From an uncultured Candidatus Poseidoniales archaeon (GTDB taxonomy: Archaea; Thermoplasmatota; Poseidoniia; Poseidoniales; Poseidoniaceae): a stretch of DNA of 43,786 bases. Both the position numbers and the translations under genes were made by a program. This document shows positions 17,401 to 26,064 of the stretch, one piece after another. The stretch lies in NCBI GenBank assembly GCA_902625885.1, contig CACODE010000011.1, forward strand, positions 1-43,786, in the 5' to 3' direction. The notes beneath the pieces are model-generated. The model was not told the origin of the DNA, made no database searches, and worked only from the letters and a program-made list of their open reading frames with translations. Position 1 is the stretch's first letter; the number at the start of each line of letters is the position of its first letter.

Positions 17401-19732
17401 ACTCCTGCTGGTCATTGGCATCCGCCCGGATTGGTTTCCGTTGGTCCCGGTGGTCGACGTGCAGTTGCCAACGAAAGTGCGGAACAGAGTGCGGCGGGGC
17501 CACCACATCCACGTAGTTCCACCACCGTGGCGGCGCTCCCCGTACCCGTTGCGCAACCTGCGCGTCGCGCAGCAGCTCGGTTAATCGAAGTCTGGCGTTG
17601 GGACGAGGGTGATCTCGACGTACGTACACGGTATACTCTCCGTCAACATCGTGTTTCACATAACCCAGGGCCCTTCCAATCCGAGAGAGGAACTTGCGTT
17701 CGATATCGGAGCGAACCGTCACCTGAAGTTCAGTGTGCTCGAAAGAGAGGGGCGAGCCGTTCGTGTTTGGAAGGCGGAACGTAGCGTTCATTGGCTGCAG
17801 CACAAGAACCTCCCAAACCCGTGCGAAGACCTCGCACCATCGGCGTTCACCGTCCCGAATGTCGCCTTCTAGGTGGACATCGTCAAATCTTCGAGGATTC
17901 ATGAGGTGATGAAACCGGCGCTGGAGAACCGCTTCGTGTATGTCGCCAAACCAGTGTCTGTCGGACGGGCGTTCGTGCCGATTGGCATCGTAAGGACGGA
18001 CGGTCCTCCGCCATTCATTCACCACATCGTTGTATGGAAATTCACCCTGGTTCTCTAGCGCTTCGCCAAAACGGTCAATCCATCGAGCCGAGCTACGAGC
18101 CTCAAAGTCCCTGCTGTGCCGATTTCGCAGAATCAACTCTTGGAGCGGATGTCTTCGCCGCCGCTGGTCTTGCAACCCGTTCGCTGCCCTGCCCCACCGA
18201 TAATGGGCGAGTGAGGGTTGTTGGTTACCATCGGACGGCGTCCCAATCGCATCCAGCCAGTGCTGGTCAATGTTGTTGTAAGGAAAAGCGAACGGAGGGT
18301 TGCTAATGATGAGTTCATTCAGACTTTCGATGTCCCTGCACGCAGAAACATCGTTGACCATGGAGAGCAACACGCCTCCTAGCGTATCGCCGAGCGGGAC
18401 TTTTCTGGCGAAATGACCGCTGTGAATGCAGATGCGTCGCATTCTGTTCGGATTGATGTCGATGACGTGTTGAATGTTGTAAGGCGCACCGTGTTGACCG
18501 TGACCTACCGTGATTTCATAGAAGTGGCCAAGTTTGCCCAAAACGAGCGCCTTGTCGTGTTGAAGAAACACGTTCTTCTCAAGGCCGTTCATGATTTCAT
18601 GGCAAAATTGCAACGACTTCACAAGCGGTTCGGACGGTTGCCCCGGGTCGACATAAGCCACCGACCAGTTGTGTTGCAACCCAAGCAGCAGGGTTCCAGC
18701 CTCCGAGCTAAGCGGTGAGAGAGCGAGGGAGCAGAGAAAGGCCCACAAGGCCGGTTCGTTCGGTACTTGGATAAGCCGGAGGGGGCCCGAGCTGGTACGG
18801 GTTCGAAACTTGAGGTTCTTTGCTCCCAATTCCAGAGCCCACTTTTGTGTCTGGGCGCGCGTGGTTTCTTTCTCAAACGACTGCCATGAGCGCATCCACG
18901 GCGTATCGTAGGCGTGAAACAACCCGGGTGGATGGTTAGAAAGGGCGTTTTGAAACAGCCGCTCCATGTTGACGGGGCGCTGGCCTAGGAGATGCGTCTG
19001 AATATCGTGAGCCCAAGCCAGCATCGGTACGCACTCCGAAGATTCCATCGCCAACGTTCGGTCCACCTTGAGCCGGTTTGAGAGCCACAAGAGCATGCCT
19101 GCTAGAGGTCGATAAGGAGAGCGTAAGCCCCGGTGGCCGCCGGCGAAACGACGGCGCTGTGCCCTGGGCAAATGTTCCGGGCGCTCGGGCATGACGGATG
19201 TTGCGAGCAAAAGAAGGGCTGGAATGTCCCAACCCATGCGCTTGTCTCCCTCTCCGAGCAACGAGAACACGGTGTACAGGCTAAGGCCGTGAAGACGGAC
19301 GCCGTTCAAACTCCATGAAGAATCAAGAAATCGAAGGGTTGAACCGTCGCGAAATTTGATGCCTTCTTGCAAGAAGATCTCCTGAGCGGACGAAAGCCCG
19401 TTTCCCTTCAAGACCGAATCCGCCAGCAAACGAAACTCGTTTGAGGACGCAACGTGCTCTGCAAGAGGATCTTGGCCGTTTTCCAAGCGAGCCCAAGACA
19501 CGTGTTCGCTATCGCAGGTGTTGTTCATCAGTGTCTTCCATTTCTTGTATGACGGCCCGCCCGGCCCACCGAAGAGCGCCATCGCCCGTTCGTGTTCTTC
19601 AGGAGGTATCTGGATGCTCCAGCCTTTTCGAGGTTCAAAATCGATCATCGACTGACACCACTCGCAGGCGTGATAGCCTTCATCGGATGCTGGGTTGTAA
19701 ACACATGGCGTCTCGCGCACGCTGCTTGACAT
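17375..19732 (-). CDS. unrecognised 785-residue protein with methyltransferase-like NPPF motif
   Basis: I do not recognise this family. Visible features are an N-terminal CEWC pair with another cysteine (NNTC) about 50 residues on; a helical middle part; a segment VIDINPNRMRR followed after about 50 residues by IISNPPFAFPYNN, which looks like motifs II and IV of N6-adenine methyltransferases; and a C-terminal half rich in Arg, His and Trp (for example RRRRHPLQEL). A clear glycine-rich motif I is not seen, so either it is degenerate or the resemblance is by chance. No signal peptide. It is the last gene of the MCM-GatE run. ATG at 19732 is used; a TTG at 19768 would overlap the stop of the aldolase gene as TTGA. 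A nucleic-acid-related role is a weak guess. Confidence 0.7.
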   Translation of the reverse strand: MSSSVRETPCVYNPASDEGYHACEWCQSMIDFEPRKGWSIQIPPEEHERAMALFGGPGGPSYKKWKTLMNNTCDSEHVSWARLENGQDPLAEHVASSNEFRLLADSVLKGNGLSSAQEIFLQEGIKFRDGSTLRFLDSSWSLNGVRLHGLSLYTVFSLLGEGDKRMGWDIPALLLLATSVMPERPEHLPRAQRRRFAGGHRGLRSPYRPLAGMLLWLSNRLKVDRTLAMESSECVPMLAWAHDIQTHLLGQRPVNMERLFQNALSNHPPGLFHAYDTPWMRSWQSFEKETTRAQTQKWALELGAKNLKFRTRTSSGPLRLIQVPNEPALWAFLCSLALSPLSSEAGTLLLGLQHNWSVAYVDPGQPSEPLVKSLQFCHEIMNGLEKNVFLQHDKALVLGKLGHFYEITVGHGQHGAPYNIQHVIDINPNRMRRICIHSGHFARKVPLGDTLGGVLLSMVNDVSACRDIESLNELIISNPPFAFPYNNIDQHWLDAIGTPSDGNQQPSLAHYRWGRAANGLQDQRRRRHPLQELILRNRHSRDFEARSSARWIDRFGEALENQGEFPYNDVVNEWRRTVRPYDANRHERPSDRHWFGDIHEAVLQRRFHHLMNPRRFDDVHLEGDIRDGERRWCEVFARVWEVLVLQPMNATFRLPNTNGSPLSFEHTELQVTVRSDIERKFLSRIGRALGYVKHDVDGEYTVYVRRDHPRPNARLRLTELLRDAQVAQRVRGAPPRWWNYVDVVAPPHSVPHFRWQLHVDHRDQRKPIRADANDQQEFIPDGLFG

Positions 19733-19764
19733 GAAAGCCAAATTGGGTGAGGCTTTTTCAAGAA

Positions 19765-20811
19765 TCAACCAAACAATTCGTGCGATATGGCCTCAAATCG
19801 ATCGACGTCCTCGTCGGTGATGTGAAGATGGACGACCACGCGGATTCGATTGGCACTCAAATCAAACATGTCCACGCCGTGCCGAGCGTACTTCTCAACA
19901 ACCTCTGAGGCGGGTCCGTTGGTTTCAGCGTAGATCATGTTGGTTTGGACCGTAGACAAGTCAACGGTAAACATGGGCAAATCGTTCAGCATTTTGGCGA
20001 TTCGTTGCGCTCTATGGTGGTCGTCAATCAGACGCTCAACATGGTTGTCAAGCGCGTGAAGGCAGGCCGCTGCCAGCAGACCTGCCTGTCTCCACCCTCC
20101 TCCGAACATCTTCCGCCATCGATGGGCTCGAGCGATGAAGGCAGAGGACCCCACCAGCACCGAGCCAACGGGAGCGCCGAGGCCTTTTGAAAAGCAAATC
20201 GACACGGAGTCGTAGTGTTCACACATTCGAGAGACATCAACACCCGTGGCGATGGCCGCATTGAATATCCGAGCCCCGTCAATGTGGGTTGCGCAACCGA
20301 GCGACTTGGCAACCTTCGCAATTTCATCAAACGTTTCTTGTTCATAACATGAACCACCGCCAAGGTTGGACGTGTTCTCAACACAGACCAAGGAACCGTT
20401 TGGGTAGTGGCTTCCCGAACCTTCGGCCTTCCGAACGGCCGAGCGAACTTGCGCAGGCGTCATGAGGCCACTTTCGCTGTCCACCAAGGCGATGGATGCG
20501 CCGCAAAGGGCGGCGTAACCTCCGCCCTCATATCGGTATATGTGAGCCGTTTTATCGCACACAATTTCATCACCGGGGACGGTGTGTGTCCGAAGCGCAA
20601 TGGCATTGGACATCGTTCCAGAGGCGACAAACAACCCTGCTTCTTTCCCAAACATCGCTGCGACCCTGTCCTGGAGCTCGATGACCGTTGGGTCATCGCC
20701 GAGAACGTCATCGCCAACCGATGCACGGTGCATTGCTTCGCGCATGGCAGCGGTCGGTTGCGTGACGGTGTCTGAGCGGAAGTCAATTCGATCTGAAGAA
20801 TACTCTCGCAT
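19765..20811 (-). CDS. ltaE: L-threonine aldolase (low specificity, PLP-dependent)
   Basis: A protein of 348 residues, normal for the family, which splits threonine or allo-threonine into glycine and acetaldehyde. Marks include the N-terminal IDFRSDTVTQPT, the loop SVGDDVLGDDPT, HIDGARIFNAA with the aspartate that contacts the PLP ring nitrogen, and SICFSKGLGAPVGS with Lys209 forming the Schiff base. It lies 37 bases downstream of the Pth2 gene and just upstream of the unrecognised 785-residue gene. There is no clear ribosome site before ATG at 20811. Glycine supply for one-carbon metabolism is the usual role; the operon position next to translation genes does not by itself suggest a special one. 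Confidence 0.92.
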   Translation of the reverse strand: MREYSSDRIDFRSDTVTQPTAAMREAMHRASVGDDVLGDDPTVIELQDRVAAMFGKEAGLFVASGTMSNAIALRTHTVPGDEIVCDKTAHIYRYEGGGYAALCGASIALVDSESGLMTPAQVRSAVRKAEGSGSHYPNGSLVCVENTSNLGGGSCYEQETFDEIAKVAKSLGCATHIDGARIFNAAIATGVDVSRMCEHYDSVSICFSKGLGAPVGSVLVGSSAFIARAHRWRKMFGGGWRQAGLLAAACLHALDNHVERLIDDHHRAQRIAKMLNDLPMFTVDLSTVQTNMIYAETNGPASEVVEKYARHGVDMFDLSANRIRVVVHLHITDEDVDRFEAISHELFG

Positions 20812-20848
20812 GGTTTCCGGTCCACGCTCTCCTTCATCAATGCCGTGA

Positions 20849-21265
20849 TTACAACAGTTTCAGGTGTCCGGTCAGTTCGTCGAGGACCGATTCATCAGCG
20901 GGACCAAGCGCCAACACCGTCTTTGAGCCCTTTGGGATTTGGGTATGCCCGGCATCCTGCGTCATGTGGTGGGCAACATCTCGGGCCTTAGCACCGTCAA
21001 CCAGAGTTGCAAAATGACTTTCGTCGGGCACTTTTAAGCAAATTTTTTTCTGACCGGTGGCCAACCAAGCCTCCAACGCCGCAGGGTGCGTCACCCCGGC
21101 GTTAAGGAAGGCTTGAACAGAAGCATGCCCCACCTGTGCTGCAATTTTCCCCTTTCCCATTTTTAGGGATTGATTGACAACGCAAACCAGTTTCACGGGC
21201 GTCCTGACCGCCCGGTGTCTGGGACGCGGCGCCGTCATTCGGTGGAGAAACGAACGAAAACCCAT
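20849..21265 (-). CDS. pth2: peptidyl-tRNA hydrolase, archaeal/eukaryal type (Pth2)
   Basis: A protein of 138 residues; Pth2 releases peptides from tRNAs that fall off the ribosome. The core has NQSLKMGKGKIAAQVGHASV, where the lysine and histidine form the active surface, a central WLATGQKKICLKV strand, and the C-terminal signature QDAGHTQIPKGSKTVL followed by ALGPAD and TGHLKLL. About 20 extra basic residues precede the core (FLHRMTAPRPRHRAVRTP); an internal ATG at 21238 could be the true start, but GGTGA sits four bases before ATG at 21265. It lies nine bases after a second Pth2-like gene, making an unusual tandem. This copy is the better match to canonical Pth2. Confidence 0.9.
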   Translation of the reverse strand: MGFRSFLHRMTAPRPRHRAVRTPVKLVCVVNQSLKMGKGKIAAQVGHASVQAFLNAGVTHPAALEAWLATGQKKICLKVPDESHFATLVDGAKARDVAHHMTQDAGHTQIPKGSKTVLALGPADESVLDELTGHLKLL

Positions 21266-21274
21266 GCATTCACC

Positions 21275-21631
21275 TCATAAGGCCTCCAAATGGCGAAGAA
21301 GGGCATCCATGGCCCTTCGAGGGCCCATGATGCCCAACACGGTGAGCGTCCCTGCGGGCACTTCGGTGTGTCCGGCGTCCGATACCAAGGTCGCATAGCA
21401 CCCTGCCGGAACTTTGGCGTGCAATTCGTTCATCAACGAGAGGTTTTCAACGGCCAAGACAACCTTCCGAGCACCGCCTGCGCGCCATCTTTCCAACAGC
21501 CGAGAACGCCGGGCCAGCCGAACAACATCAACGGCAGCATGAGCACACTGAGCGGCGATTTTACCGGTCGTCAAGGCGAGGTCTTGCCGGACGATGAGGG
21601 CCATGGTTGGCGCATCATGCATCGACGCCAT
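21275..21631 (-). CDS. second Pth2-family protein, paralogue of its neighbour
   Basis: A protein of 118 residues with the same fold marks as Pth2: LTTGKIAAQCAHAAV, WRAGGARKVVLAV, SDAGHTEVPAGTLTVL and IMGPRRAMDALLRHLEAL. The key lysine of the GK(I/V)AAQ stretch, the histidine and the DAGHT signature are retained, but the usual MGKGK loop is replaced by LALTTGK and GPA by GPR. It may be a second active hydrolase, a subunit of a heterodimer with its neighbour, or a divergent paralogue. ATG at 21631 is chosen because GGTGA (21637-21641) is five bases upstream; in-frame ATGs at 21622 and 21604 are alternatives. It overlaps the upstream membrane gene by 17 bases. Confidence 0.85.
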   Translation of the reverse strand: MASMHDAPTMALIVRQDLALTTGKIAAQCAHAAVDVVRLARRSRLLERWRAGGARKVVLAVENLSLMNELHAKVPAGCYATLVSDAGHTEVPAGTLTVLGIMGPRRAMDALLRHLEAL

Positions 21632-22274
21632 GACCTTCACCAATCGCTAGGACATCTTCTTCAGTTGTCGTTAATCCGCTCAAGAACGAATGGAGGACAG
21701 GCCCCATCCAGACAGCGAACGCCACGTTACCAAGAGCGTGGATGGCGTCAAACGGCATACCCTGCCCGAGGAGAACCAAAAATTGGGTGAAAGTCAATTC
21801 ACTGGTGATCAGGGAGAAGGTGGAAATCAAACCGAAAAGAGGTGCGGAAACCGCTGCGAAAACGCACAGGCGTGGAAGGTTCAATTCCCCATTTTCAAAC
21901 AGCGTCGCTCGAGCGCCAAGCACAGCGATGGTTGACCAACCAATGGCTTGGAACAGCGTCCACCAGCCGTGACCGATGAGCAGGTTGGAGAGGAGCGTCA
22001 CGAGAATGGCAAACGCTACGCCTCTCTTGGCACCAAGATGCGCGCCAACAAGAAGTGCAGCGACCGTGACCGGTTGGACGTTTGGCAACGGCTGCATGAA
22101 GACGCGCAAAGCCGTCATGGAGAGGACCATGGTTGCGAGCATGGCCACAGACATTCGATTTGTCCGGGGTGGGGCGATGAGAAAGGCGAACGCGATTCCG
22201 ACGAGCACAATGTCGAGAAAGGCTGAGCCGAGCGGGGACAATTCTGGGCCGTGCACCCCGAAGGCCTGGAACAT
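21615..22274 (-). CDS. ECF transporter S-component-like membrane protein
   Basis: A protein of 219 residues with about five or six hydrophobic helices. The stretch LPNVQPVTVAALLVGAHLG, then LLSNLLIGHGWWTLFQAIGW, matches the pattern of ECF S components in which a loop with a GxG-W-T-x2-Q signature precedes a helix. S components bind a vitamin and use a shared energising module of T protein and ATPases, none of which is in the window. The gene upstream encodes a DUF4430 protein, a domain known from cobalamin-binding proteins, so cobalamin or a related corrinoid is the best guess for the substrate. ATG at 22274 has GGAGTG just upstream; a TTG at 22319 overlapping the previous stop is the alternative. 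Another small-molecule membrane transporter is possible. Confidence 0.65.
   Translation of the reverse strand: MFQAFGVHGPELSPLGSAFLDIVLVGIAFAFLIAPPRTNRMSVAMLATMVLSMTALRVFMQPLPNVQPVTVAALLVGAHLGAKRGVAFAILVTLLSNLLIGHGWWTLFQAIGWSTIAVLGARATLFENGELNLPRLCVFAAVSAPLFGLISTFSLITSELTFTQFLVLLGQGMPFDAIHALGNVAFAVWMGPVLHSFLSGLTTTEEDVLAIGEGHGVDA
21637..21641 (-). promoter_or_regulatory. ribosome binding site for the second Pth2 gene
   Basis: GGTGA on the minus strand, within the 3' end of the S-component gene, five bases before ATG at 21631. It decides between three clustered in-frame ATGs. Confidence 0.5.
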
Positions 22275-22315
22275 GAACACTCCGAGGAGGGGGCCATCCT
22301 TGAGGCTTGCCACCG

Positions 22316-23992
22316 TCAAACCAGACGCCAGCGCAACACGACGGTGTCGTCGATCAAGGCCCTATCAACCGAGACCGTCCCGCGTTCGCCGTTGATGAAA
22401 TATTCCCACCCCGAGTCGGACGTGCCGTTGATGGTTGTGATGTAAACGCCAAGCGACGTGTCCGTGCTTTCCAGCAAAAGACCGCTCTTTGCGGCGGCCT
22501 CCTGGGTCAAAGACCAAACATCGGAATGAGCGCCCAATCCCCCGACCACCACGTCCGATTCCGAGAATTCAAACACCACAACTTGCGTGCCAACCCACGA
22601 CTCGGGCCACGACGAATTCCAGTCTGTTTGGGAAGAATTCGAAGCCTCGTTGGTCAGAGCGTTGTTCCAAGATGTGGACAAATCCGGCAGCATCAACACG
22701 CCCAGGACAACGGTGCAGAGCGTCAACACGCGCCACGCGTCTCGCACACGGCCATTCTTGCCAAACCAAGCAACAACAGCCAACCCCGTCGTCAGGCCGA
22801 ACGTGCCGATAACGGCGAGATGATTCGCCTCGTCTTCAGGGCCGCTGAGAGGATCGGGCACGTCAATTTGTGAGGTGTTTGTTCTGTAAGCCATGAGAAC
22901 GCCAGCATCGTTGCCGAGGAAGAGGTGGGTGGCTGTTCGCCCTGCCGCCGACGTGCCGTAGCCGTCGTGGGGCGTGGAGAATTGGGTGTGATTTTCGAAA
23001 CTTCCCGTTTCGTTGAGCCTGACCATCAACCACCCCCCCTGAGGCGTGTTGACCGGCGCCATGAAGCCGCTTGAGGAAACCAGGGACATCTCTCCGTTCA
23101 CCTTGGTGGGCAGAGCGTCGACAACGCGACATGCAGAATCGCAACGAACGGTGGTCAGGCCAGCGCTATCACCAAACACAACATTTTCGCCCACGCGAAG
23201 CGGTACAGCGGGCGAGGGCCCGAGCTGCGCAAGGGTTTGGAACGTTGCCGACGTGATGTTGTAAACCACCAGCACGCTTGACGTGGCCTCTTGAACATGG
23301 AGCAACAGGCGGTCGTCAACAACGACGGGCGCGTGTCGTATCGAACCTGAAACGTTCCAGGAGTCAACAACCGTGCCGTTGTGACTCACCCTCCAGAGCC
23401 GGTTGTCTTCGCTTCCAACCCAGTACCCGTGATGAGTGGCTGAAACACCGTTCCGCCAGCCAATGCTCAGTTCGACCTCAAAATCCATTTCCCCGTCGGC
23501 CAAACAGAACCGAGCAAGGCCGTTGCCCGTGGCCACCGTCACTTTGTCGCTCTCAACAAGCGGTGCACCGGTGATGCCCCGAGATACCGGCGTGGTCGTC
23601 GCCGTCCAATAGAGGGTCCCGTTGGATGGATGAAACGCCATGAGCTCGCCGTTTGTCCAACCAACCAGCAGCAGTTCAGGCCAGGCACCGCACGGCCCTT
23701 CACCGGCTTGAAGCCTGACCAAGGGAGACATGTCGTGTTGCATCGTGTTGTTGTTTGTGTACGACCAAATCTGTTCACCCTCGTGGGAAAAAGCCAGCAC
23801 TTCCGGTCGTTCAACACCCGTCCAGAACCCGGAGGTGCGGACATAAACGCGGCTCTCGTCAACCACGGGGGTGGTTGTGAGGTAGCCTGGTCCCACGTCC
23901 TGTTGCCAAGCAAGGTTCCACGGTGTTGCCGATGAAGGTGGTAAAGCAACGGCGAGCAGCACACCAACAATGAGAAGCGACCAACGCCTCAT
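22316..23992 (-). CDS. exported PQQ-type beta-propeller with C-terminal DUF4430 domain
   Basis: A protein of 558 residues. A signal peptide (MRRWSLLIVGVLLAVALPP, then SSA) leads into about 360 residues of beta-propeller repeats of the PQQ/WD-like kind: strands ending in phrases such as VLAFSHEGEQIWSY, ELMAFHPSNGTLYW and RLWRVSHNGTV. Two membrane helices follow (about HLAVIGTFGLTTGLAVVAWF and VLTLCTVVLGVLMLP). The last 70 residues match DUF4430, the transcobalamin-like C-terminal domain: DSGWEYFINGERG then a VVLRWRL end. If both helices span, propeller and DUF4430 lie on the same, outer side. Together with the S component encoded next it suggests surface capture of a vitamin. ATG at 23992 follows GAGG closely; GTG at 24001 would overlap the GatE stop. 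Acts outside the cell; ligand unproven. Confidence 0.78.
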   Translation of the reverse strand: MRRWSLLIVGVLLAVALPPSSATPWNLAWQQDVGPGYLTTTPVVDESRVYVRTSGFWTGVERPEVLAFSHEGEQIWSYTNNNTMQHDMSPLVRLQAGEGPCGAWPELLLVGWTNGELMAFHPSNGTLYWTATTTPVSRGITGAPLVESDKVTVATGNGLARFCLADGEMDFEVELSIGWRNGVSATHHGYWVGSEDNRLWRVSHNGTVVDSWNVSGSIRHAPVVVDDRLLLHVQEATSSVLVVYNITSATFQTLAQLGPSPAVPLRVGENVVFGDSAGLTTVRCDSACRVVDALPTKVNGEMSLVSSSGFMAPVNTPQGGWLMVRLNETGSFENHTQFSTPHDGYGTSAAGRTATHLFLGNDAGVLMAYRTNTSQIDVPDPLSGPEDEANHLAVIGTFGLTTGLAVVAWFGKNGRVRDAWRVLTLCTVVLGVLMLPDLSTSWNNALTNEASNSSQTDWNSSWPESWVGTQVVVFEFSESDVVVGGLGAHSDVWSLTQEAAAKSGLLLESTDTSLGVYITTINGTSDSGWEYFINGERGTVSVDRALIDDTVVLRWRLV

Positions 23993-23997
23993 GAGCC

Positions 23998-26016
23998 TCA
24001 CTCCAGAGCGGACTGAATCGCTGCTTTGAGTAACGCGCTCACCTCTTTGCCGTCGGCACCACCGGCCGCCTGCATGACCACGCCCATCAGCGGACCCATG
24101 GCTCCCATGCCGCGCTCCTTCACGAAGGTCAATCGGTCTGAAACGATGGCCTTGATGATGTCTTCGAGGCCGCCGATGTCGGCCGGTGCCAAGTCGTTCT
24201 CAAGACAATACTGGCGCAGCGCTTGCAACGAAGGGGTTCCGTTGCGATGGGCTTCAACGACGGCATCGGTGTTATCTCTGGCCAAGGCCCCCTCCTGCCG
24301 GAGGACCAAGACGTTGACCAGCGTTTGAGGCGCCACGCTGTCGTAGTTGAGCAGGAGTGTGGCCCATGCCTTGGCAGGCAACCCGCTGGCATGCTCGCAA
24401 AACACGTCGTCCAGCTCTCTTGACAACAACTGGTCAGACTGATCGTTGGATATGTCGTGTTCGGTCAATCGCTCGGCACGTTCGTCGTCCGACATGGGCA
24501 AGGATTCAACAATTGATGCCCAATGTTCTGCCGTGAGTTGACGAGGCGGAATGTCCGTTTCAGGATACATCCGAGACCGTCCTGGAAGGGGGCGCATTGG
24601 TGAGGTTGTGCCGTCCAGAGGCGCACCTTTCTTCACCACGACGTTGCGCACTTCCTGCGGCACACGATGCCATGCCATGAGGGCTCGATTGTGCACGGCC
24701 TCCAGAGCGAGGCTCGCTTGCCATTCTGGTGCGCAACAAAGAACGAAACCGTCGCCATCAGCAAGTTTGAGTTGGGTGCGTACGGCGTTCACTTCCTCAG
24801 CCGTGATGCCGTAAGCCGGAAGTTCGTCAGCGTGGAAGATGCCTTTCACACCGGCAAGTTTTGCCGCACCCGCCAACTCGCGTCCGAGGCGAGGCAGTTG
24901 AGATCCGTCCTCGTCCATCGCCTTGGTGCCCAACCTTCCGAGCAGGTCTTTCAGCGGGAGCGCCAACACGACCGAGCCGTTGGAAAGGGATTCGCTCACC
25001 ATGCCAGAGGCGGTTGAGGAGAAGGCATCAGAGACGTCATGGAGGGAAAAAGGAAGGTGCTTGGAAACGGTTTCGTGCACTTCCGCTTCGATGGCTGCAT
25101 CATCGTCGTCCCGGTTTGACGGAAGAGGTGGAAGGCCGAGGAGGCTGCGCAATTCGTTAGCAAGGCGGTAAAAATGAAGTTGGCGGGCCATTTCAAGGCG
25201 GATGATTTGAGGAATCCAACCGAGGTCTTGACATCCTTTGATCTCCACCCTATCACCGGCGGCGATGGAGACGTTCAGGTCTTGCCGTATGCTTCCCAAT
25301 CCACGCCGGACGCGCCGGGTACGCCGCAAAACCCGGCCAAGAGCGATGGCTGTTTTCTGAGCATGATCTGGGGTTTTGACGTCCGGAGCGGTGGCGATTT
25401 CGATGAGGGGGAGGCCGAGACGGTCGAGGTTGTACATCACCTGCTGACCGTGGTCCAAGTTGAGCGTGTCAAGTTTTCGAGCGCTGTCCTCCTCAAGACA
25501 GACGACGTCGATGCCAACGGGCCCTTCTTCTGTCTCAAGCACCCCGTCTGTTGCCACCAGTGATGTGCGCTGAAAACCGCTTGTGTTTGAACCATCAACC
25601 ACGGTTTTGCGCATGGTTTGAACGAGCGTGACCGGTTTTGATTGCAACAGCGCAGCCACGGTGAGCGTGATGTCAACGGCCTCCTCGTCCAGAGCAACAG
25701 GCGGCTGCTCGTCAAGTTCAATCAAGCCGGCGTTTGGGGATTGAGCGTAGACAAAGGTTCGGTTTCGTTTGGACTCGAACTTCGCGGCGACGTCCACGAC
25801 CCCACCTTCACCTCGACTTGCCCTCAAGCGACGTTCGAACCGTGGCCAATCGTCGGGCAACGTGTCAACGGTTACATCGTAGAGTTCGCCCGACTGCCGG
25901 GAGTGGAGTTTCCCGGTCGCAAGTTGCTGGTGGACCTCAATGCCGCACATGAAACCGAGTTGCTCGGGGTCGAGTGCCGATGGCTTGCGAACTTCGCCTT
26001 GCGGTTCATCGGCCAT
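23998..26016 (-). CDS. gatE: glutamyl-tRNA(Gln) amidotransferase subunit E
   Basis: A protein of 672 residues, somewhat longer than typical GatE (about 620-640). GatE is the tRNA-binding kinase/transferase subunit that, with the asparaginase-like GatD, turns Glu-tRNA(Gln) into Gln-tRNA(Gln) in archaea. Recognisable parts are the GatB-like cradle start CGIEVHQQLATGKLHSR, GSNTSGFQRTSLVA, CLEEDSARK, YNLDRLGLPLIEIAT and RQDLNVSI, then a GAD-type insertion with VKGIFHADELPAYGI, and a C-terminal helical tail region ending around IGGLEDIIKAIV. GatD is not in the window. It lies 48 bases downstream of MCM and almost abuts the DUF4430 gene. A weak GGGT precedes ATG at 26016. Identification is firm, and it is strong evidence for an archaeal host. 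Confidence 0.95.
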   Translation of the reverse strand: MADEPQGEVRKPSALDPEQLGFMCGIEVHQQLATGKLHSRQSGELYDVTVDTLPDDWPRFERRLRASRGEGGVVDVAAKFESKRNRTFVYAQSPNAGLIELDEQPPVALDEEAVDITLTVAALLQSKPVTLVQTMRKTVVDGSNTSGFQRTSLVATDGVLETEEGPVGIDVVCLEEDSARKLDTLNLDHGQQVMYNLDRLGLPLIEIATAPDVKTPDHAQKTAIALGRVLRRTRRVRRGLGSIRQDLNVSIAAGDRVEIKGCQDLGWIPQIIRLEMARQLHFYRLANELRSLLGLPPLPSNRDDDDAAIEAEVHETVSKHLPFSLHDVSDAFSSTASGMVSESLSNGSVVLALPLKDLLGRLGTKAMDEDGSQLPRLGRELAGAAKLAGVKGIFHADELPAYGITAEEVNAVRTQLKLADGDGFVLCCAPEWQASLALEAVHNRALMAWHRVPQEVRNVVVKKGAPLDGTTSPMRPLPGRSRMYPETDIPPRQLTAEHWASIVESLPMSDDERAERLTEHDISNDQSDQLLSRELDDVFCEHASGLPAKAWATLLLNYDSVAPQTLVNVLVLRQEGALARDNTDAVVEAHRNGTPSLQALRQYCLENDLAPADIGGLEDIIKAIVSDRLTFVKERGMGAMGPLMGVVMQAAGGADGKEVSALLKAAIQSALE

Positions 26017-26064
26017 GACCCTGCCAAGGGCTCAACCTTCATGAGCACAACCCTTGATTGAAAC

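Noticed and set aside
17375-19732. Calling the 785-residue protein a restriction-modification enzyme
   Set aside because: NPPF and DINP alone are short and can occur by chance; motif I and any nuclease partner are missing.
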